Assembly (NCBI GenBank): GCA_003694325.1
Contig: RFKJ01000727.1
Coordinates: forward strand, 1-7,114
Reading direction: 5' to 3'
Length of the DNA stretch: 7,114 nucleotides
Source: Deltaproteobacteria bacterium
Lineage (GTDB): Bacteria > Myxococcota_A > UBA796 > UBA2385
Part shown: positions 1 through 4,892 of the stretch, piece by piece
Layout: every line of letters begins with the position of its first letter
Numbering within the stretch: position 1 is the stretch's first letter
The notes under the pieces: model-generated
Databases searched by the model: none
What the model saw: the letters and a program-made list of their open reading frames with translations, nothing else
Told to the model about the DNA's origin: nothing
Program-made: the position numbers and the translations under genes

Positions 1-142
1 GGGCGTCCGCCCGGGCGGCGTGGGCACGTCCCGACACCGGCCGGGCCGGGGCCCTGGACCCTCTACCTTCCTGCGGTCCGCCCGGGGGGGGATGGCCGCC
101 GGGCTCGCCCGCCCGACCCGTCCCCCCGCCGGCGTGCCCGGG
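1..142. other. Non-coding end region downstream of the barrel gene
   Basis: This stretch follows the stop codon of the last gene of the lipoprotein-barrel cassette and runs to the window edge. It is extremely GC-rich, with a run of eight G at 84-91 and short perfect palindromes at 7-18 and 37-49. I see no convincing gene. No hairpin here is followed by a T-rich tail on the minus strand, so I cannot point to an intrinsic terminator for the cassette. Termination may be Rho-dependent or lie further left, outside the window. Confidence 0.5.
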
Positions 143-811
143 TCAGAAGTACAGGCCCACGCCGGTCCGCAGGTAGAAGCCGCCGAGGCCGAAGCGGGCG
201 ATCTCCGCGGGCTCGCCGTCGCCGCTGGGGGGACGGGCCCGGTACGACGCCGTCGCCACCAGCCCGTAGCCGGCCTCGAGGTGCCAGCCGATGCCGATCT
301 GCCCACCGCCGGGTCGGACCGGCACGATGTCCCAGCCCAGGGCGGCCACCCCGCCGGGCGAGACCGCGGTGGCCTGGATCTGGCCGGGGTTGTCGTCGAC
401 CTCGGGATCGTCGTCCATCAACACGCGACCGACGAACAGGGCGCCCTGGACGGTGGCGTAGGGGCGGAACCATTCCCAGGCCGTGGTGTCCAGCTTGGGT
501 CCGACCAGGAAGTGGTGGCCGCGGTAGGCGGCCTGGAACGTCTGGTACCGGGATTCGCTGTCGTCGGCGGTGCTGGATTGGACCTCGACGGTGTTGCCGG
601 TGGCGGCATGGTGCCAGCCGGCGACGACCCCGAGGTGGCGGCTCAGGCCGAGCCCGCCGCGGATCCCCACCGTCCCGAGCTGGCCGTTGTCGTGGAACAG
701 CTCGAAGGCGTCGTCGTGGGTGCCGAGGCTGCCCAGCTCGATGGAGATCTCGTTGTCGGCGGCCCGACCGGGGGCGGACAGCGCGGCCGTCAGGGCGATG
801 AGGGACAGCAT
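143..811 (-). CDS. Small outer-membrane beta-barrel protein, putative
   Basis: This 222-residue protein probably inserts in the outer membrane; no substrate or partner can be read from it. It opens with a hydrophobic segment (about residues 1-18, ending GRAA before DNE) that fits a short Sec signal peptide, although its n-region has no Lys or Arg before the core. The mature part is a series of amphipathic, Gly- and aromatic-rich strands (around GGLGLSRHLGVVAGW, RPYATVQGALFVG, GWHLEAGYGLVATASY). It ends in LRTGVGLYF, and a C-terminal Phe is the classic signal recognised by the BAM assembly machinery. The length suits a barrel of about 8 to 10 strands, of OmpA or OmpW size. The start is supported by an AGGAGA ribosome-binding site inside the end of the preceding gene. 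Only one base separates the preceding TGA from this ATG, so translational coupling with lipoprotein B is likely. Confidence 0.8.
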   Translation of the reverse strand: MLSLIALTAALSAPGRAADNEISIELGSLGTHDDAFELFHDNGQLGTVGIRGGLGLSRHLGVVAGWHHAATGNTVEVQSSTADDSESRYQTFQAAYRGHHFLVGPKLDTTAWEWFRPYATVQGALFVGRVLMDDDPEVDDNPGQIQATAVSPGGVAALGWDIVPVRPGGGQIGIGWHLEAGYGLVATASYRARPPSGDGEPAEIARFGLGGFYLRTGVGLYF

Positions 812-812
812 C

Positions 813-2384
813 TCAGTTCTCCTGGTCGCGGCGTGGGAGCACCGCTTCGGCCTGCAGGTCGGTGGCGCCGAAGCCGGCGGCGGTGGTGATGGTGCCGGTG
901 GTCGGGTCGAGGAAGCTGATCAGCCCGAGCGCCGAGTCGTGGGTGATGAAGAAGCTGTCGTCGGGCATGGCGCCGATGGCCAGCGGGGGGGCGTCCAGCG
1001 GCAGCGCGGTCGGGACCGACGGGTTGGCGAGGTCGAGCTGGAGCAGCTCGTCCCGACCGTCCAGCAGGACCAGGGCATAGGCGCCGGCCTCGCTCTCCAC
1101 CAGGGCCACCCCGACCGGCTCGCTCTCCAGCACCAGGCTCACGTCCGTCTCCTCCACCAGGTCGATGACGGCCAGGCCCCAGTGCTCGTCCTGGTAGTCC
1201 TCCAGGCTGCCGGAGTAGCCGCTGGCTTCCGGGCGCAGGGTCGCCACGGCGTAGCGATGGCTGTCGGTGAGCTGCATGGCGGCCACCGGGTTGCCCATGA
1301 CGAATTCCACCGGCTCCTCGGTGTCGTAGGGCAGCTTGTAGACGTCGTGGGTGGTGGCCGCGTCGTTGTAGAGCAGCGCGAAGCCGTCACCCTGGAGCAC
1401 CGCGGTGCAGGGCTCGTCCAGTCCGATGCTGTCCCAGGCGAAGTAGCTGTGCTCCAGCACGTCGACCTGGGGCCGGGAGTTGTAGACGATCACCGAGCGA
1501 TCGGCGTCCTCGTTGATCGACAGGGTGGACGGGGTCGCGTCCAGGCTCAGGATGTCGATGCTCTCGACGTCGAGGTCGAGCTTGTACAGGTCGGCCGAAC
1601 CCGCGATGGTGATCAGCGCGTAGCGGCCGTCGGGGGTGATGGCCGCGCCGCTGGGGTCGACGCTCTGGTCGGGGTCCAGGGTGAGGGGGTAGGTCACGGT
1701 GACCTCGAAGCTGTCGAGGTCGATGACCGAGACCTGGCTGTCGCTGAGGACCACCGCCCGGGTCCCGTCGCGGGAGAACAGCACGTTGTCGGCGTTGAAG
1801 CCGACGCTGACCGAGGTGGCCGGTTGCGTGCCGGTCAGGTCGATGAACGCGACCTGGGTGAGGTCGACCACGCCGTCCAGCGGAATGTCGCTGGCGCTGG
1901 CGTAGTCGAGGTAGGCGACCGCGATGGTGCCGTCGGGCGAGAAGCTCAGCCGGTTGAGGTGGGAGGGCACCTGGTCGGCGAAGCTCACCGCGCCGTCCTG
2001 CACCAGGGCCAGCTCGTAGCTGTAGCTGAGGTCCTCCTCCCGACAGTCGTCGACCGTCTCGATCTTCGGATCGGGGTCGGCGCACACCGGCCACCGGTCG
2101 AAGACGACGACGCCGGCTCCGTCGGGCATGGGCTGCAGGCGCACCGGGCTGGCGCCGTCCAGGTCGACGACGTCGGTGGCGCCGGTGGGCCGGATCCGGG
2201 CCAGCTCCCCGGCGGCCGGCAGGGCGAGGTAGACCCCGTCGTCGGCGGCGATGGCCCCCTCGGCGTCCCACAGGGGTTCGTCGATCCAGGACCAGCCGTT
2301 GTCGGGCAGGTGGGCGAAGGGGTCGCAGGCGGCCAGCCCGACGGGCAGGGCGAGGATGGCGAGGATGGTGGAGGTGCGGGTCAT
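813..2384 (-). CDS. Beta-propeller repeat lipoprotein B (YVTN/WD40-like)
   Basis: This 523-residue protein is a predicted lipoprotein. Its signal peptide ends in the lipobox LAAC with lipidated Cys20, followed by Asp21, which in E. coli causes retention in the inner membrane. The mature part divides into about ten blade-like units of 40-55 residues with recurring patterns such as SPDG, V(A/S)VIDL and LY.LDL, typical of YVTN/WD40-like propellers. Such domains usually bind proteins or ligands and need not be enzymes. Unit 2 carries an insertion with Cys101 and Cys114, a possible disulfide loop. The ATG at 2384 is chosen because it begins the signal peptide and has an AAGGAA ribosome-binding site about 8 bases upstream; the open frame further upstream is a shadow of gene A. 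The protein is a co-linear paralogue of lipoprotein A, 44 bases upstream, and is followed after one base by the barrel gene. Propeller class is fairly sure; function is unknown. Confidence 0.85.
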   Translation of the reverse strand: MTRTSTILAILALPVGLAACDPFAHLPDNGWSWIDEPLWDAEGAIAADDGVYLALPAAGELARIRPTGATDVVDLDGASPVRLQPMPDGAGVVVFDRWPVCADPDPKIETVDDCREEDLSYSYELALVQDGAVSFADQVPSHLNRLSFSPDGTIAVAYLDYASASDIPLDGVVDLTQVAFIDLTGTQPATSVSVGFNADNVLFSRDGTRAVVLSDSQVSVIDLDSFEVTVTYPLTLDPDQSVDPSGAAITPDGRYALITIAGSADLYKLDLDVESIDILSLDATPSTLSINEDADRSVIVYNSRPQVDVLEHSYFAWDSIGLDEPCTAVLQGDGFALLYNDAATTHDVYKLPYDTEEPVEFVMGNPVAAMQLTDSHRYAVATLRPEASGYSGSLEDYQDEHWGLAVIDLVEETDVSLVLESEPVGVALVESEAGAYALVLLDGRDELLQLDLANPSVPTALPLDAPPLAIGAMPDDSFFITHDSALGLISFLDPTTGTITTAAGFGATDLQAEAVLPRRDQEN

Positions 2385-2428
2385 GTCGGGTTCCTTCCGC
2401 TTCCGGGCGCGTCCGTTCGGGGGGAGGC

Positions 2429-3985
2429 TCAGTGCTCGATGCCGGAGTTCAGCTCGAAGCCGGTGATGGTCTGCAGCACGCCGGTGTCGGGGTCGTAGAA
2501 GCTCATCCGTCCCAGGTCGTGCTCCTCGCTCACCCAGGCCAGGCGCGATTCGGGCAGCACCCCGACGTGGACCGGGTTGCTGGGCAGCTCGATCTCGTCG
2601 TAGAGCAGGTCGGTGTAGTGGAGGACCTCCAGCGCCGGGTAGCCGTCCATGATGAAGTAGCCCCGGGTCCCGTCGCTGCTGTGGGCGTAGCCGATGGGTT
2701 CGGCCGGCAGCCGCAGCGGGTTGCTGAAGAAATCGTCGGTCATGTCGATCATCGTCAGCGCGTACTGGTCGTAGAACGGCGAGCTGCTGTCGACGTCGGG
2801 GCCGTTGGTCCGCGGGTGGAAGACCAGGGCCGTCTCCCCGGTGGGGGAGACCCCCATGCTGGCCACGGGCTTGACCAGCTCGCGGACGGTGATGCTGTTG
2901 TTGAACAGCTCCCAGCTCGCGTAGCGGGCGGCGCCCGTGGCGGTGCTGTACAGCAGGCCCCGGGTGCCGTCCGGGCTCATCAGCAGGCTGCCGAACACCT
3001 CGTCGGGGGGCATGTCCACGACTTCCGGGGGCAGGAAGGGATCGGCCAGGTCGTACAGCCACAGCTCGTTGCTGCCCCGGGCGACGGCGATGGCCCGGGT
3101 GCCGTCGGGGGTGAGGTCCAGGTCGGTGGGGTTGTCGCCCACCGCCACCCGGCCCACCTCGCCGAGCTGGAGATCGACCACCACCAGGTCGGTGGCCCCG
3201 AACTGCCGCACGAAGGCGTAGCTGCCGTCGGGCGCCAGCAGGACCTCCTCGGCGGTGGGCGGATCCACGAGGTCGTCGGTCAGGGCGATCCGGTCGGGCT
3301 CGAGCTCGTCGGCGGTGAGGTCGATCACCGCGATGTAGGCGTCGCTCACCACGACCGCCGTGCTGCTGTCGTCGGTGAACTGCACCTGGCGCGGGTTGAA
3401 GCCCACGACGAGGGGGGTGTGCTCGAGGTTGTCGGTGTCGACGAAGCTGACCTCGTTGTAGGACTGCACGCCGCCGTCGTCGGTGCCGTCGTCGGCCGCG
3501 TCCTGGTCGTACCAGCACATCACCCAGCGGCCATCGGGGGACATGGCCATGCTGTTGAAGTCGTCCCGGACCGCGACCTCGGTCACCGCCAGCGTGTCGG
3601 CGTCGATGATGCTGACGGTGTCGTCGCCCTCGTTGAAGGTGACGGCCTTGGTGTAGTCGCTGGTCGTCGCCACCGCGATCGGGTGGTGGCCGACCTCGGT
3701 GGTGATCACCTCGAGGGTCGGGACCGTGACCCGGGTCACCGTGTCCCGGTCGGGGTTGGCGACGAAGACGTAGGCGCGGGTGGTGGCCGGCGCGAGGGCG
3801 AAGAAGCTGTCTTCGTTCTCGGAGCCATAGCCGTCGCCGCCGCCGTCCCCGTCGTCGGTGGCGCCCGGGCCGGCCGCGCCGGTGTCGGCGTAGGCACCGT
3901 CGGCTTCGCCGACGTCGTCGGTCTTGAAGGCCATGTCGGCGCACCCGGCGAGCAGCAGGGCGAGGATGGAGAGGCGGGAGGACAT
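2429..3985 (-). CDS. Beta-propeller repeat lipoprotein A (YVTN/WD40-like)
   Basis: This 518-residue protein is a predicted lipoprotein with a short signal peptide and lipobox LAGC (Cys15, then Ala16, compatible with outer-membrane sorting in E. coli). Residues 16-60 form a flexible acidic linker rich in Asp and Gly. The rest divides into about ten blade-like units, with SPDG (149-152), TPDGTRA and SPDGTRG turns and strands such as TVSIIDADTL, IAVIDL and LVVVDL, as in YVTN-type propellers. Unit 3 has an Asp-rich insertion around 160-172. Apart from Cys15 the only cysteine is Cys157. The ATG at 3985 was preferred to one 47 codons upstream because it starts the signal peptide and has GAGGAG about 8 bases before it. 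It is the first gene of a likely operon with lipoprotein B and the barrel gene. No catalytic motif is visible; scaffold, binding or quality-control roles are all possible. Confidence 0.85.
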   Translation of the reverse strand: MSSRLSILALLLAGCADMAFKTDDVGEADGAYADTGAAGPGATDDGDGGGDGYGSENEDSFFALAPATTRAYVFVANPDRDTVTRVTVPTLEVITTEVGHHPIAVATTSDYTKAVTFNEGDDTVSIIDADTLAVTEVAVRDDFNSMAMSPDGRWVMCWYDQDAADDGTDDGGVQSYNEVSFVDTDNLEHTPLVVGFNPRQVQFTDDSSTAVVVSDAYIAVIDLTADELEPDRIALTDDLVDPPTAEEVLLAPDGSYAFVRQFGATDLVVVDLQLGEVGRVAVGDNPTDLDLTPDGTRAIAVARGSNELWLYDLADPFLPPEVVDMPPDEVFGSLLMSPDGTRGLLYSTATGAARYASWELFNNSITVRELVKPVASMGVSPTGETALVFHPRTNGPDVDSSSPFYDQYALTMIDMTDDFFSNPLRLPAEPIGYAHSSDGTRGYFIMDGYPALEVLHYTDLLYDEIELPSNPVHVGVLPESRLAWVSEEHDLGRMSFYDPDTGVLQTITGFELNSGIEH

Positions 3986-4029
3986 GGTCGGGCTCCTCGT
4001 GGCAGGGGGACCGGCAGAGGCTGTCCCCA

Positions 4030-4058
4030 GGTAGAGCAAGGAACATGCCTGCCTGCAA
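4030..4058 (-). promoter_or_regulatory. Weak candidate promoter for the lipoprotein-barrel cassette
   Basis: In the 137-base gap upstream of lipoprotein A, the minus strand carries TTGCAG (4058-4053), a spacer of 17 bases and TCTACC (4035-4030). These match the sigma-70 -35 and -10 boxes only in part (3 of 6 at -10). The gap must hold a promoter if the cassette is transcribed on its own, but this match is weak and could be chance. Confidence 0.22.
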
Positions 4059-4062
4059 CATG
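4042..4062. repeat. Short direct repeat AACATG in the cassette's upstream region
   Basis: AACATG occurs at 4042-4047 and again at 4057-4062, 15 bases apart, around a GCCTGCCTGC stretch. It lies in the least GC-rich part of the gap before lipoprotein A and overlaps the candidate -35 box. It could be a pair of regulator half-sites, but six-base repeats arise easily by chance. Confidence 0.3.
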
Positions 4063-4122
4063 GGCTGGCGATGCGGGTTGTCGTCGCACCGGGCCCCGAC
4101 GGGGACCGACCGGAGCCCCAGA

Positions 4123-4635
4123 TCACGACATCGCTGTCGCGGTCAGGTGCAGGGCACAGATGGTCTTGGCGTCGGTGATGCGGCCGTCGGCGGTCATGGC
4201 CAGGGCCTCGGCCAGGGGGATGCGCACCACCTCGATGTACTCGTCGTCTTCGGGGTGGTCGGTGGTGGGCGTCAGCCCCCGGGCGACGAACAGGTGGATC
4301 CGCTCGTCGGTGAAGCCCGGCGTGGTGTGGATGGTGGTCAGCGGCCGCAGATCGGTGGCCTGGAGCTGCACCTCCTCGGACAGCTCGCGACGGGCGCAGG
4401 CGTCGGGCTCCTCCCCGGGCTCGAGGATGCCGGCCGGCACCTCGTAGTGCATGCCTCCACCGGCGTGGCGGTACTGGTGGACCAGGGTGACCGTGCCGTC
4501 GTCGTGCAGGGGGACCACCGCCGCCGCGCCCGGATGCCGGATCACCTCCAGCTCGACGACCCGTCCGTCGGGGAGGGTGGCGTCCTCGATGCCGAGGTTG
4601 ACGATGCGGCCGACGTAGATGATGCGGCGGGCCAT
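4123..4635 (-). CDS. NUDIX hydrolase, ADP-ribose pyrophosphatase type
   Basis: This 170-residue cytoplasmic enzyme probably hydrolyses ADP-ribose or a related nucleoside diphosphate derivative to AMP plus a phosphorylated moiety, using Mg2+. The NUDIX box lies at about residues 69-91: G69, E75, R83-E84, and the metal-binding E87-E88 are all present, but the usual glycine near its end is Gln90. The PGF motif about 15 residues beyond the box (Pro106) and the ERIHLFVARGL segment after it fit the ADP-ribose pyrophosphatase branch. Length is a little short for NudF-like enzymes but normal for single-domain NUDIX proteins. The start (MARRIIYVG) has GGAG about 8 bases upstream. An open frame continues upstream through the tRNA, beginning MAELVDAPGSG; this is the well-known false translation of a tRNA-Leu gene and not part of the protein. 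A terminator hairpin sits immediately before the ribosome-binding site. Confidence 0.92.
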   Translation of the reverse strand: MARRIIYVGRIVNLGIEDATLPDGRVVELEVIRHPGAAAVVPLHDDGTVTLVHQYRHAGGGMHYEVPAGILEPGEEPDACARRELSEEVQLQATDLRPLTTIHTTPGFTDERIHLFVARGLTPTTDHPEDDEYIEVVRIPLAEALAMTADGRITDAKTICALHLTATAMS

Positions 4636-4645
4636 GTCCGCTCCG

Positions 4646-4685
4646 AAAGACAGAACGGCCGCCCCCGAAGAACGAGGGCGGCCGT
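4646..4685 (-). terminator. Intrinsic terminator after tRNA-Leu
   Basis: Bases 4655-4664 and 4676-4685 form a perfect 10-bp, almost pure GC stem with an 11-base loop. On the minus strand the stem is followed by a T-rich tail (TTCTGTCTTT, 7 T in 10, positions 4655-4646), while the other side has no such tail, so it terminates minus-strand transcription. It begins 6 bases past the tRNA CCA end, and its tail runs up to the ribosome-binding site of the NUDIX gene. Confidence 0.85.
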
Positions 4686-4691
4686 CGAAGA

Positions 4692-4779
4692 TGGTGCGGA
4701 AGGGGGGAATCGAACCCCCATGAGCGTATTGCTCACCAGGTCCTGAACCTGGCGCGTCTACCAATTCCGCCACTTCCGC
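4692..4779 (-). tRNA. tRNA-Leu, anticodon CAG
   Basis: The 88-base gene folds as a class II tRNA. The acceptor stem is GCGGAAG paired with CTTCCGC, followed by discriminator A and an encoded CCA at 4692-4694. The anticodon arm is CCAGG-TTCAGGA-CCTGG, giving anticodon CAG (4743-4745), which reads the leucine codon CUG, expected to dominate at this GC content. The long variable arm has a TGAGC/GCTCA stem, and the T arm is GGGGG-TTCGATT-CCCCC. The long variable arm together with CAG makes leucine secure. An intrinsic terminator follows 6 bases downstream. Confidence 0.98.
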
Positions 4780-4854
4780 GTGGGGACCGTGGGGCAGGGG
4801 CGCCGCACGGGGTTGTCTGCGATGAGAAGGAGGGACACCGGCGGCGTCCCCCGG

Positions 4855-4867
4855 AGCGTCGGACGCT
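4855..4867. repeat. 13-base palindrome overlapping the candidate tRNA promoter
   Basis: AGCGTC and GACGCT face each other around a single G, a perfect 6+1+6 inverted repeat. It overlaps the downstream half of the candidate -10 box upstream of tRNA-Leu. The position would suit an operator, but GC-rich DNA produces such palindromes often and no regulator can be named. Confidence 0.3.
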
Positions 4868-4892
4868 TATCGGGGTCCGGCGCCGCGGTCAA
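4866..4892 (-). promoter_or_regulatory. Candidate sigma-70 promoter for tRNA-Leu
   Basis: On the minus strand TTGACC (4892-4887, 5 of 6 to the -35 consensus) is followed after 15 bases by GATAAG (4871-4866, 4 of 6 to the -10 consensus) and then by a GC-rich stretch, as in growth-regulated stable RNA promoters. The spacer is shorter than the optimal 17. The -35 overlaps the stop codon of the glycosyltransferase gene. Transcription would start about 80 bases before the mature tRNA. Confidence 0.35.

Noticed and set aside
1..142. Hairpin terminator after the barrel gene, from palindromes at 7-18 and 37-49
   Set aside because: These palindromes have no loop or only one base between arms and no T tail on the minus strand; they are expected at this GC content.
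813..4061. Single 1082-residue minus-strand frame spanning both lipoproteins
   Set aside because: Only its C-terminal half is lipoprotein B. The N-terminal half is an Arg/Pro-rich out-of-frame reading of lipoprotein A; A and B are in different frames with a stop and a new ribosome-binding site between them, so it is neither a fusion nor a frameshifted gene.
4091..4110. Terminator after the NUDIX gene, from a CCCC/GGGG stem
   Set aside because: Only four perfect pairs plus a mismatch, and no T-rich tail follows.
20..4746. Very long plus-strand open frames antisense to the lipoproteins and barrel (20-889, 570-2498, 2432-4447, 4045-4746)
   Set aside because: They mirror the codon pattern of the minus-strand genes in GC-rich DNA. 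Their translations are low-complexity Val/Gly/Asp/Arg strings without domain patterns, while the opposite strand has signal peptides, repeats and ribosome-binding sites.
4636..4773. N-terminal extension of the NUDIX protein starting MAELVDAPGSG
   Set aside because: This peptide is the translation of the tRNA-Leu gene and its terminator, a common false annotation.
4692..4779. tRNA-Leu as an attachment site of an integrated element
   Set aside because: No integrase, no repeated copy of the tRNA 3' end in the window, and ordinary chromosomal genes on both sides.
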